Part shown: positions 51,403 to 59,468 of the stretch, piece after piece
How positions within the stretch are numbered: position 1 is the stretch's first letter
Layout of the letters: each line of letters starts with the position of its first letter
From: CAZLMW01 sp964560875
GTDB taxonomy: Bacteria > Myxococcota_A > UBA9042
Assembly (NCBI GenBank): GCA_964560875.1
Contig: CAZLMW010000011.1
Span: 1 to 64,000 of the forward strand
Direction: 5' to 3'
Length of the DNA stretch: 64,000 nt
Translations under genes and position numbers: made by a program
Notes under the pieces: generated by a model
What the model saw: only the letters and a program-made list of their open reading frames with translations
Databases searched by the model: none
What the model was told of the DNA's origin: nothing

Positions 51403-52368
51403 TCAGGCCTCTTGGGTGGCTGAATGCGGCGAATTGTCGGGCGCTTGCTCGTCGTCGGGCAGGCGTCCGCGCTGCACAAACAGCTCGAGCAGAATGAGCA
51501 CAACACCGACTGAGATGCCGATGTCGGCGACGTTGTAGACGGGCCAACGATATTCGCCGACGTAGTTGAGCACGAAGTCGACAACCACCTGGTACATGCC
51601 GCGATCGATGAGGTTTCCAACGGCGCCGCCAAGCACAGCTCCGAGCGCCCATGTGCCAAGCGCGCTGCCCATCCATCCGGTCCAAATCGCCCAGATCATG
51701 CCGAGCGCTGCGATGAGCGCGATGATGGAGAAGAACGCGGTGCGCAGGGTCGGGCTGGCGTCGCGCATGAAGCCCCATGCGGCGCCGGGGTTTTCCGCGT
51801 AGACCATCTTCATGAAGCCGTCGACCCACGCGATGTCGCGCTGGACGACGGCAACGAGGGTGTGCGAATCGACGACCTCATCGGCTTTGCGCACCACATC
51901 GACAGCGCGCCAGGTCGCCTCTTGGAGGACGGCGTCAACACGGTCGGGAGGGACGCGCCATTGGGTCTGGATCAAGCCGCCAAGGTCGCTGTGGCCCGCA
52001 CCCGCATACACGCGCAAGCGGCGTGGCGGCGGCAACCCCGTCCCGGTCGTGGCGAGCAGCTGCCGCGGCGTGTCCTTGGAGTCGAGCTTCATATCAGCCC
52101 GCAGCCCGTCGGCCTTCTTGAACAGCCACACCTGGCGCGACGCGACGCGTTCGTCGACCTCGTCGGGCGTGAGGCCGCGGCCGGTCAGCAGGGACTTCAT
52201 GGGGGCGCGACCATCGCCCTGGACAACCATCGGGTGAGCCGGACTCGCGAGGTTGTCGATGGCGAGGACTTTGGTCCACTGATCGACGACAAGCACCACG
52301 ACGGCGAGCGCCAGGACGGCCCACGGATTCGCGAATCGGCTGGTTGTGGCGTGGTTTGCGGTCGACAT
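51403..52368 (-). CDS. lspA: Lipoprotein signal peptidase II with large insertion
   Basis: This 321-residue protein is about twice the normal length. ATG 52368 has GGAG six bases upstream; the much longer open frame beyond it is antisense to the next genes. The first helix (VLALAVVVLVVDQWTK) is followed by a soluble insertion of roughly 130 residues (45-180), then NPGAAWGF, two more helices, and the catalytic aspartates Asp264 (VVVDF) and Asp282 (YNVADIG). All residues needed for catalysis are present, so the enzyme should be active. The insertion is predicted periplasmic and of unknown role. Confidence 0.93.
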   Translation of the reverse strand: MSTANHATTSRFANPWAVLALAVVVLVVDQWTKVLAIDNLASPAHPMVVQGDGRAPMKSLLTGRGLTPDEVDERVASRQVWLFKKADGLRADMKLDSKDTPRQLLATTGTGLPPPRRLRVYAGAGHSDLGGLIQTQWRVPPDRVDAVLQEATWRAVDVVRKADEVVDSHTLVAVVQRDIAWVDGFMKMVYAENPGAAWGFMRDASPTLRTAFFSIIALIAALGMIWAIWTGWMGSALGTWALGAVLGGAVGNLIDRGMYQVVVDFVLNYVGEYRWPVYNVADIGISVGVVLILLELFVQRGRLPDDEQAPDNSPHSATQEA

Positions 52369-52500
52369 CGCGGCTCCGAGCGCGGCAGTCGCGCAGAGTA
52401 GGGTCGCACACCGGTTGAGGCAACCAGATGCCTCGACCTCGCGGATCCACGGTTGGTCTCGAAGCTGGCGGCGGACGCCTAAACCGGGTAAGGAAAGCGA

Positions 52501-53346
52501 ATGTTCCGACTGATCCTGACCGGCGGTGCGCCGCCTGAACCGGTGCCCAAGCAGGCCTGGCCAATGGCGAATCGCGGCGCCGAGCGCGACGTGGCCGCCC
52601 GCATCGACAAGGCCGTGGCGGTTGGTGTCGACCACCTCGTGTTCGCCGGAAGCGACGGGCTCCTCGACGCGAACGTGATCGCATGGCTTGAGCGAGCGCG
52701 CGACGCACGCGTGCAGCGAATCGAGGTCTGGACAGACGGGCGCGTGCTGACACGGAAGGGGGCGGCAGAGCGACTTGAAGAGGCCGGGCTCACGCATGTC
52801 GGCGTGGTTCTCTTCGGCGCCGAGGAGGCCGCGCACGACTTCGTTGCGGGCAGCCCCGGGCGCTTCAAGGCGGCGCTGCGGGGTCTGCGGATCGCGCGCA
52901 AGGCCGGGCTTCGAACCGCGGTCGTTGCGCCCATATTGCGGCCAACGTTTCGCGATCTGCCGGTGCTGGTCCAGAGGTCGCTCGCACTCGGGGTCGGTCG
53001 CTTCGAATTCGTCGCTGTCCGCGGACCGGACAGGCCGGTTCATGGCCTGGTGCCCCACGTCGCGATGGCGGCACCCTACGTTGAACGTGCGATGCGAGTC
53101 GCGCTCGGGCATCGACGAGCTGCCCACAGCTGGTGGACGCCCGCGTGTTTGCTCGGATCGATGCAGCGGCGCGCCCGCAACATCGGGGCCGACGCGCCCG
53201 GGATCGCGAGTTATTTCGCGCAAGAGCGTGTCCAACCGTGCCAAGCCTGCGCGATTTCGCCACAATGCGGTGGTCCCTTGACCGACTACGTCGCACAACA
53301 CGGCGCCGACGGTCTGGTGGCGCTTGCCGATCCCCCAACACAGTGA
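52501..53346 (+). CDS. Radical-SAM-fold protein lacking the Fe-S motif
   Basis: The 281-residue product starts at ATG 52501 six bases past AAGGA. Residues 38-160 follow the radical SAM barrel (VDHLVFAGSDGLLDANVIAW, VEVWTDG-like strand, LEEAGLTHVGVVLFG, GSPGRFKAALRGLRIARKAG, TAVVAPILRPTF), but the N-terminal CxxxCxxC is missing: there is no Cys before the barrel. A short Cys motif, CQACAISPQC, remains near 247-258, like the end of a SPASM domain. It cannot cleave SAM by the usual chemistry. As the first gene of the radical SAM cluster it may bind substrate or act as a partner subunit; this is inference. Confidence 0.7.
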   Translation: MFRLILTGGAPPEPVPKQAWPMANRGAERDVAARIDKAVAVGVDHLVFAGSDGLLDANVIAWLERARDARVQRIEVWTDGRVLTRKGAAERLEEAGLTHVGVVLFGAEEAAHDFVAGSPGRFKAALRGLRIARKAGLRTAVVAPILRPTFRDLPVLVQRSLALGVGRFEFVAVRGPDRPVHGLVPHVAMAAPYVERAMRVALGHRRAAHSWWTPACLLGSMQRRARNIGADAPGIASYFAQERVQPCQACAISPQCGGPLTDYVAQHGADGLVALADPPTQ

Positions 53347-53424
53347 GCCGCGCTGGCGACGCTCCGCCGGTCGGTTTCCGGCAGCCAATGCCATCGTGTA
53401 AGCTGGCGGGATGGTGGAGGATCG

Positions 53425-55464
53425 ATGACCCAGATGGTTAGCGACGAAGGGACAGTCGGCGACGAGGCCGTCAACCTCGACGACCTCGCGATCGATATCG
53501 ACAAGTTGGTTCGCGACGGCGTCCTGACGCGCGACGAAGCGCGAGCGCTCGAACACAGCCAGCAATCGGACAGCGGCGGGGCTATGCGCCTCGAAGCGAT
53601 GCCGGGAACAGCCGGGATCGACGACGAGACCGAAAACAAGGACGCGGTCAAAGAAGCGGCGGTCAAACACAAGCGCCACTGGGTGCGTGTGACTCGGCTG
53701 TGCAACCAGCGGTGCACCTTCTGTCTCGATTCGATGAACCAGGACGGCAGCTACATCGACGTCGACTCGCTCAAGGCCTACATCGCTCTCGGCCGCAAGA
53801 TGGGTCGGCAGCGGCTCATCCTGTCGGGCGGCGAGGCGAGCGTGCATCCCGCGTACATCGAGCTGATCCGCTACGGCAAACAAGTCGGCTACGAGTGGAT
53901 CCAGACCGTCACCAACGGGATGATGTTCGCGTATAAGAAATTTGCGCGCGCATGCGCGGCGGCGGGACTCGACGAAGCGACGGTATCCATGCACGGCCAC
54001 ACCGCCAAGCTGCAGGACAAGCTGACCGGCACACCGGGCGCCTTCGTCACCGGCATCAAGGGCATCCAGAACCTGCAGGGAACCGGCCGCGTCGTGGTCA
54101 ACGTCGACGTCGTGATCAACAAGCAGAATTACAAGCATCTCCCTGAGATTATTGAGTTCTACTACAACATGGGCATCCGCGAGTTCGACCTGCTGCACAT
54201 CATCCCGTTTGGGCGCGGCTTCGACGAACATCGCCACTCGCTCTTCTTCGATCTCAACGACGCTGCGCCCTATTTCCGGCGCGCCTTCGAATGGTCCAAG
54301 AAGCCGGGCGTGTACCTGTGGACCAATCGCCTGCCCGTGCCCTACCTCGAGGGCAACGAGCGGCTGATCCAGGACCCGCACAAGCTGTTTTACGAGTTCG
54401 ACGGCGGCCGCCACAACTTCGAAGGCTTCCTCAAACGTGGCATCAAACCGGATTGCTGGGGTGAGCGCTGCGACTACTGCTTCCTGGACGGGGCCTGTCG
54501 CAGCACGATGTTCCCGTATCGCGAGAGCCTCGAAGGTCACAGCTTTCCGACCGTGAAGCTGGCGACGCGCCACGCATGGCCGGGTTCAGCGGCGCGCCAG
54601 AAGTTCTTCGATCAGAAGCCTGAACGTCTCTGGCTGCGTGCGACCGACGGTGACGATGCGGCCAATGCGCTGCAAGACCAGCCGTTCGAAGGTGCCGCGA
54701 TCAGCGTGCAGCTCGACGCCGGCGCCGATCCGGGTCCGCTCGCGGCCAAAGGTGGCGTCGACCGCTTTGTGATCACGACCACCGATGACGCGGCGCGCTA
54801 CCTCGTCGGAGCTGCGCGACTGCAGGACGTCGAGGTCGAGATCTTGCTGGACCGTTCGCTGTCCGACTGGCTGCTGGCGCGACCGTCGACGATCAAAGCA
54901 TGGGGCGAGCGGCTGGTGCTGACCCTTCAGAACCACGAATACTTGAGCGGTTCGCAGCAAACCGATCCGGCGCCGGCGACGCTGGCGAAGCTGGCCGGAC
55001 TCGGCGCGCGATTGAAGAATGTGCCCAGCTGCATCGCGGGAGAGCAGTCGGTGCCGCACGATCACCTGCTGCTCGACGCGGCGATGCTCGACAGCGGCGG
55101 CGACCTCGACCTCGACGGGTACGTCCATCACTTCATCGAGTCGGAGTACTACGCCAAGTCGCTGCGCTGCCATCGCTGTTCGGCGTTCGAGACCTGCAAG
55201 GGCCTGCACGTCAATTACCTGCGAAATCACGGCTTCGAGATCCTGCAACCGCTGGACGCCAACGGCGAAAGACTCACCGATGCGGAGTCGTTCGAGCACG
55301 TGGCCGCCGCGCTCAAACAGGCGACTGAAGAGAAGGACAAGCGCGAACGCAAGAAGATGATCGGCAAGCACAGCCCTGACCGAAACTTCACCGCCGTCGC
55401 GCTGGACAACATGTCGATCCGCAACGATCCGGCGCGCAGCAAGGAGCGGGCGCCAACCGGCTGA
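53425..55464 (+). CDS. Radical SAM maturase with auxiliary Cys clusters (HxsC-like role)
   Basis: This 679-residue enzyme starts at ATG 53425 after GGAGG. An acidic 80-residue N-terminal extension precedes the radical SAM motif CNQRCTFC (Cys93, 97, 100), LSGGEASVHP, TNGMM, SMHGHTAKLQD and a conserved DLLHIIPFGRGFDEH. A first auxiliary motif, CWGERCDYCFLDGAC, is at about 345-360; a degenerate domain follows, and a second Cys group, CHRCSAFETCKG, is near 581. Two Cys clusters after the core are the hallmark of peptide/protein-modifying SPASM enzymes. In Hxs systems two radical SAM enzymes work as a pair; this one would be the HxsC counterpart, though similarity to HxsC itself is not certain. 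Confidence 0.88.
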   Translation: MTQMVSDEGTVGDEAVNLDDLAIDIDKLVRDGVLTRDEARALEHSQQSDSGGAMRLEAMPGTAGIDDETENKDAVKEAAVKHKRHWVRVTRLCNQRCTFCLDSMNQDGSYIDVDSLKAYIALGRKMGRQRLILSGGEASVHPAYIELIRYGKQVGYEWIQTVTNGMMFAYKKFARACAAAGLDEATVSMHGHTAKLQDKLTGTPGAFVTGIKGIQNLQGTGRVVVNVDVVINKQNYKHLPEIIEFYYNMGIREFDLLHIIPFGRGFDEHRHSLFFDLNDAAPYFRRAFEWSKKPGVYLWTNRLPVPYLEGNERLIQDPHKLFYEFDGGRHNFEGFLKRGIKPDCWGERCDYCFLDGACRSTMFPYRESLEGHSFPTVKLATRHAWPGSAARQKFFDQKPERLWLRATDGDDAANALQDQPFEGAAISVQLDAGADPGPLAAKGGVDRFVITTTDDAARYLVGAARLQDVEVEILLDRSLSDWLLARPSTIKAWGERLVLTLQNHEYLSGSQQTDPAPATLAKLAGLGARLKNVPSCIAGEQSVPHDHLLLDAAMLDSGGDLDLDGYVHHFIESEYYAKSLRCHRCSAFETCKGLHVNYLRNHGFEILQPLDANGERLTDAESFEHVAAALKQATEEKDKRERKKMIGKHSPDRNFTAVALDNMSIRNDPARSKERAPTG

Positions 55465-55641
55465 CGTTGGCGCGGCGACGCAGCGAGCAAAGCTGGTCGA
55501 TATTCAAATCAACGGTCGCGCGATTCGACCACGCCAATTGACGATACCTGGACCGGGTGCTACCCGGTTCGTCCCCCCAGACAACCTGCATTCGAGGCAC
55601 ACCACACGCCCGGAAACGGCGACCCCATGGAGCGCTGCATG

Positions 55642-56103
55642 GCCCACCACAATGTCGAAGCGATCGACGCCACCAACGGCTCGGCGACCCTGTCGCTCGA
55701 TCCCGGCCTTTACCCCATCGATGTCATCTACGGCGCGGCCTACGCCCTGATCGACCGCGCCTACGTGCTGCTCGACCGCGAGCCCATCGAGGGCGGACCC
55801 GGCGTCAAAGCGAAACGTAGCGGGCGCTTTCTCGTGCACCTGCGCGCCAAACGAGCGGTGGACGAAGCCGCGCTACAGAAGATGAGCGGCGATTTCGGCA
55901 ACGAGCTGCTCAGCCAGGCGCTGCGCCGTAAGGTCGTCAAGCAGAACGGCAAGATCATTGAAGAGATCGTCACGCAGGCCATCGCCGGTGCCGCCGGTGC
56001 CGCGCTGCCCCAAGACTTCGTTGACGACGACGACGACCTGGACTTCCTCGACGATCCCCTCGGCATCGCCGTGCCGTGGGAAGAGAAGTTCAAGAAGAAA
56101 TAG
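55642..56103 (+). CDS. HxsD-like small protein with acidic tail
   Basis: The 153-residue product starts at ATG 55642, six bases past GGAG; an ATG at 55627 is in frame with a poorer site. Residues 17-105 follow the HxsD pattern: YPIDVIYGAAYALIDRAYVL, a beta hairpin, then FGNELLSQALRRKV as the counterpart of the LLNDYxLRE motif, and IEEIVTQAIAGAA. The last 25 residues are acidic (DDDDDLDFLDDP) and then basic. A perfect hairpin, ACCGGGT-GCT-ACCCGGT, lies 74 bases upstream of the ATG (55552-55568). HxsD is a small partner of unknown function in His-Xaa-Ser radical SAM systems. Confidence 0.7.
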   Translation, partial: AHHNVEAIDATNGSATLSLDPGLYPIDVIYGAAYALIDRAYVLLDREPIEGGPGVKAKRSGRFLVHLRAKRAVDEAALQKMSGDFGNELLSQALRRKVVKQNGKIIEEIVTQAIAGAAGAALPQDFVDDDDDLDFLDDPLGIAVPWEEKFKKK

Positions 56104-56112
56104 CGACGGCCC

Positions 56113-56166
56113 GGCCGACCACTGCCAACTGGCCGACCACTCTCACCTGGCCAACCACTCTCAACG
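56113..56166 (+). repeat. Three imperfect 18-bp tandem repeats between the two HxsD-like genes
   Basis: GGCCGACCACTGCCAACT, GGCCGACCACTCTCACCT and GGCCAACCACTCTCAACG lie head to tail in the 72-base spacer. The last copy overlaps the start of the GGAG ribosome binding site region of the next gene. The next spacer (56401-56472) is also exactly 72 bases and shares GCGACGGCCC and a CCAACT-type segment with this one. Confidence 0.8.
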
Positions 56167-56175
56167 GAGCAGCCC

Positions 56176-56400
56176 GTGGACGAGATCCGACTGCACAAGA
56201 AGCTCTACATGCGCCAAGCGGTGCGGCAGGCGATGGACACCTTCGAGGAGTTCGCCAAGCTGACACTGCGGGCCGATGGCGAACACTACGTCGTCGCCGT
56301 CACGGACATGGACCCCGATGTGGACGGCGACCTGCCCGGCGAGCTGTGCAACTTCGCGCTGGTCAACACCATCGAACGCAAGCGACGTATCCCCGGATAA
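56176..56400 (+). CDS. Second HxsD-like small protein
   Basis: This 74-residue protein starts at GTG 56176, six bases past GGAG. It reads IRLHKKLYMRQAVRQAMDTF, a beta hairpin EHYVVAVTDMD, and ends with GELCNFALVNTIERKR, which fits the LLNDYxLRE motif position of HxsD. It appears to be a minimal paralogue of the protein upstream, without the tail. Two such proteins in tandem may form a heterodimer or serve one maturase each; this is inference. Confidence 0.65.
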   Translation: MDEIRLHKKLYMRQAVRQAMDTFEEFAKLTLRADGEHYVVAVTDMDPDVDGDLPGELCNFALVNTIERKRRIPG

Positions 56401-56472
56401 GGATGTCCGTAGCAAGGCGACGGCCCACCGCGCCAACTTGCAGACCACGAATGCAGACCTGAAGGACGCACG

Positions 56473-57987
56473 ATGACGGCAGACGCGATGAAAATGCACG
56501 ACCTTGTTTCGCTCAAGAGGCTCAAGCCCGCGTTTGCGATGCCGTTTTACCATCGGTACCTCGACGACAAGTTCCTCATCACCAACGACCTGGGCGACTG
56601 GTATTTCCTGGCTCCCGAGGACTTCAAGCGCTTCGTTGAAGGCGCGATCGGGTCCGACGAACCGCTCTACCAGGCCCTCGCCGCGAAGAATTTCATCGCC
56701 GCAGAGGTCGACGTCGCCCAGCAGGCGGCGCGTTGGCGGGACAAACACCGCTACCTCTTCTACGGCCCCACGCTGCACGCCTTTGTGTTGACTCACCGCT
56801 GCAACTTCGGCTGCCAGTACTGCCATAGCTCCATCGTCGGGATGCATCGCACCGACACCGACATGAGCATCGAGGTCGCCGAGCGCGCCGTGGACATGGC
56901 GTTTTGCACGACGAGCCCGGGCATCACGATCGAGTTCCAGGGCGGCGAGCCGATGGCCAACTGGGACGTGCTGCAGCACACAGTTGAGTACGCGCGGCAA
57001 AAGAACGCGCTGGCCGACAAGGCGCTTACGTTCTCGCTCGTCACCAACATGAGCTTGATGACCGAGGAGAAGCTCGAGTACCTCATCGACCGCAAGATTC
57101 AGCTCTGCACAAGCGTCGATGGGCCGCCGGACGTGCACAACCAGCATCGCGTTTGGAAAGGCGGCGACAGCTTTGAGACCGCCACCGGCTGGATGCAGAA
57201 GATCAACGAGCGCTACGAGCAGATGGGCCTCGATCCGAACCTGTACCGCGTCGAAGCGCTGCCGACCGTCACGCGGACGATGCTTCCGCGCCCCAAGGAG
57301 CTGGTCGAAACGTACGTGAACATGGGCTGCCGAGCGCTCTTCTTGCGCAAGCTCGATCCGTTTGGATTCGCGGCCAAGACGCAGCGTTTCCTCGGCTACT
57401 CGATGGAAGACTTCATCCAGTTCTACGTGAAGGTGGTCGACCACATCATCGAGCTCAACAAGCAGGGCGTGCAGGTGATGGAGCGCAACGCGGCGATCAT
57501 GCTCAGCAAGATGATCGCCGACTACGAGCCCAACTACCTGGACCTCCGATCACCGGGCGGCGCCGCGATCGGCCAGATCGGGTACGCGCCCGACGGCACC
57601 ATCTTCAGCAGTGACGAGGGCCGGTTCGTGGCCGCGATGGGCGACAACATCTTCCAGATCGGCAGCCTCGACAACACGTACGAAGAGTTGATGACCAACG
57701 CCGGTACGCGGGCGCTGGTGATCGCGTCGACAAACGACGCACAGCCCGATTGTGTGCAGTGCACGTACAAGCCGTACTGCGGTCAGCAGCCCGAGTACAA
57801 CTACAAGACTCAGGGCACGATCACCGGCCGCATGCGCGACTCGACATGGTGCCGTAAGCACAAGTACATATTTGACTATCTCGCGCGCCGCCTGAAGAAC
57901 GCGGACGCCGACGAGATGGAAATGTTCATGCGATGGACGACAAATCGGCCCCAGGAGCATTTCTTACAGCAAGCGGGTCCCATCTAA
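56473..57987 (+). CDS. HxsB-like radical SAM maturase
   Basis: The 504-residue product starts at ATG 56473, six bases past AAGGA. The N-terminal 95 residues match the HxsB leader domain (FYHRYLDDKFLITNDLGDWY, FKRFVEGAI). The core has CNFGCQYCHSS (Cys110, 114, 117), IEFQGGEP (153-160), TSVDGPPDVHNQHR, LFLRKLDPFGFAAKTQ, YLDLRSPGGAAIGQI and FSSDEGRFVAAMGD. The C-terminal SPASM-like part has CVQCTYKPYC, YNYKTQGTITG and Cys460. This set of motifs is specific to HxsB and near relatives, which act with HxsC and HxsD on proteins with His-Xaa-Ser repeats. No such repeat protein is encoded nearby. Confidence 0.85.
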   Translation: MTADAMKMHDLVSLKRLKPAFAMPFYHRYLDDKFLITNDLGDWYFLAPEDFKRFVEGAIGSDEPLYQALAAKNFIAAEVDVAQQAARWRDKHRYLFYGPTLHAFVLTHRCNFGCQYCHSSIVGMHRTDTDMSIEVAERAVDMAFCTTSPGITIEFQGGEPMANWDVLQHTVEYARQKNALADKALTFSLVTNMSLMTEEKLEYLIDRKIQLCTSVDGPPDVHNQHRVWKGGDSFETATGWMQKINERYEQMGLDPNLYRVEALPTVTRTMLPRPKELVETYVNMGCRALFLRKLDPFGFAAKTQRFLGYSMEDFIQFYVKVVDHIIELNKQGVQVMERNAAIMLSKMIADYEPNYLDLRSPGGAAIGQIGYAPDGTIFSSDEGRFVAAMGDNIFQIGSLDNTYEELMTNAGTRALVIASTNDAQPDCVQCTYKPYCGQQPEYNYKTQGTITGRMRDSTWCRKHKYIFDYLARRLKNADADEMEMFMRWTTNRPQEHFLQQAGPI

Positions 57988-58070
57988 GAGGGCTCGCCGC
58001 GTTCCCGAGCAAAGAGCGGCCTGCCATGCAACAAAGCTGCGTCGAGCCCGGAAATGGGTATGCTGCGGCC

Positions 58071-58829
58071 ATGAAGCTTCCCCCCGAGCGCAACCGTCTC
58101 ATGTCCCGCGCGGTCGGCGGCATCTCGCTTCTCGTTACCGTCTCGCTTCTCATTGCCGTCGCGATGGTGTCGCCCGAAACAGCGCTGGCACAGTCCGGTG
58201 CCCACCCTCCGCTGGCAACCCCGGTTCCCGGCGCAACGCGGGCCAGAACGACCCGGGCGGTCACGTCGCGGCGCGCTGAAGGCCGCAAGATCACACGCCA
58301 GGACAACGAACACGGCCTCGGACTCTCCGGCGGCTGGGCTCCGGGGAGCGGGTTTGCCTACCGACGGTTCTTCGGCAAGACGTCCCTGCAAGCCACGCTT
58401 TTCGCCATGGTGACCGAGCGCGGCGCAGACGCGACGGTTTTCGCGGGGCTGTCTGCGACCCACTACCTGATCGTGTGGCATCGCTATGACCGACCGGGAT
58501 TGCTGCCCGGCACGTCAGCGCTGCGGATCACGGGCGCCGGCTCTTACCTGTACCGCAAGTCGAGCGAAGAAAAGACGACCAAGCGCAACCTCGACCCGAC
58601 CTGCGTGGACCTCAGCAACAACCCCTGCAAGAAAGAAGTGATCAAGGAGACCGTGAACTCCACCAAGTGGGACGCTTTCGTCGGCGCCGGGGTCGGTTTT
58701 GAATTCGGCGCCGTGATGCGGCCCGGCTTTTCGATGTCGCTCGACCTCATGCTGACCGCGATGTTCGACGACAAAGGGCTCGATGACATCCTGCCCGTGC
58801 CCGCGCTCGGCTTGCTCTACAACTGGTAG
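58071..58829 (+). CDS. Outer-membrane-type beta protein, paralogue 1
   Basis: The 252-residue product (ATG 58071) has a signal peptide (ISLLVTVSLLIAVAMVSPETALA). A disordered Arg/Thr-rich linker follows, then alternating amphipathic strands from HGLGLSGGWAPGSGFAYRRF to the end, LGLLYNW. The terminal aromatic residue and the strand pattern suggest a small beta-barrel. The core GVGFEFGAVMRPGFSMSLDL is shared with the next gene. It follows the HxsB-like gene by 83 bases. A loop has two Cys (DPTCVDLSNNPCKK). Confidence 0.7.
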   Translation: MKLPPERNRLMSRAVGGISLLVTVSLLIAVAMVSPETALAQSGAHPPLATPVPGATRARTTRAVTSRRAEGRKITRQDNEHGLGLSGGWAPGSGFAYRRFFGKTSLQATLFAMVTERGADATVFAGLSATHYLIVWHRYDRPGLLPGTSALRITGAGSYLYRKSSEEKTTKRNLDPTCVDLSNNPCKKEVIKETVNSTKWDAFVGAGVGFEFGAVMRPGFSMSLDLMLTAMFDDKGLDDILPVPALGLLYNW

Positions 58830-58835
58830 CTATCG

Positions 58836-59465
58836 ATGACAGCTCGCTTACATCGGTGCCGCTCCACGACGCTCATCGCAGCGTTCGCCCTGCTCGCGTT
58901 CATGGCGTCATCGTCGTCGATCTTCGCGAGCCGCGCCGATGCTGCGCAAACCCGCGTGTTGCCGGGCCACAAGCAGAGCATCCAAACCAACGATCACGCC
59001 ATCGGCTTCACCGGTGGATTCGCGGGGGCAACCGGCTTTCTCTACCGCCACTACATCGGTAACACCTTCATCCAGGCCAACGTGCTGCCGCTGATGCTCG
59101 ACCGCGGCGAGTTCATGATGTTGATGGGCGGAATGAGCGTCGGTCGCTACCTGATCGTCTGGCATTCGGCCCGCGGCACGTCGATTCTGCCCAACACCAC
59201 GGCGCTGCGAACGGTGGCGCTCGGCTCGATCTCGCACACCAACAGCACCGACACGAGCAGCTGCAGCGGCAGTACCTGTCCGGATCCGCAGGAAACAATC
59301 GAGAAGAAATACTCGCTCGCTGGCGGCGTCGGCTTCGAGTTCGGCGCGCTGATGCGACACGGGTTTTCGCTATCTGTCGACCTGCTCTACACCGCTTGGT
59401 GGGACGAAAAGGGCTTCAATTCGCTGCTGCCGCTCCCGTACGGGACCATCGTCTACAACTGGTAG
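58836..59465 (+). CDS. Outer-membrane-type beta protein, paralogue 2
   Basis: This 209-residue protein has a signal peptide (TLIAAFALLAFMASSSSIFA). Its barrel-like core runs parallel to the previous gene: HAIGFTGGFAGATGFLYRHY, then VGRYLIVWHSARGT, GVGFEFGALMRHGFSLSVDL, ending GTIVYNW. The six-base gap shows cotranscription. It also has a Cys pair in the same loop (CSGSTCPDP). Its 3' end is three bases from the convergent ribF stop. The pair probably arose by tandem duplication; no function is known. Confidence 0.72.
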   Translation: MTARLHRCRSTTLIAAFALLAFMASSSSIFASRADAAQTRVLPGHKQSIQTNDHAIGFTGGFAGATGFLYRHYIGNTFIQANVLPLMLDRGEFMMLMGGMSVGRYLIVWHSARGTSILPNTTALRTVALGSISHTNSTDTSSCSGSTCPDPQETIEKKYSLAGGVGFEFGALMRHGFSLSVDLLYTAWWDEKGFNSLLPLPYGTIVYNW

Positions 59466-59468
59466 TCG

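Noticed and set aside
51403..54573. LspA read as the end of a 1,056-residue protein
   Set aside because: The extension is antisense to two radical-SAM-type genes and has no domain. An ATG with a good ribosome binding site lies at 52368, directly before the first LspA helix.
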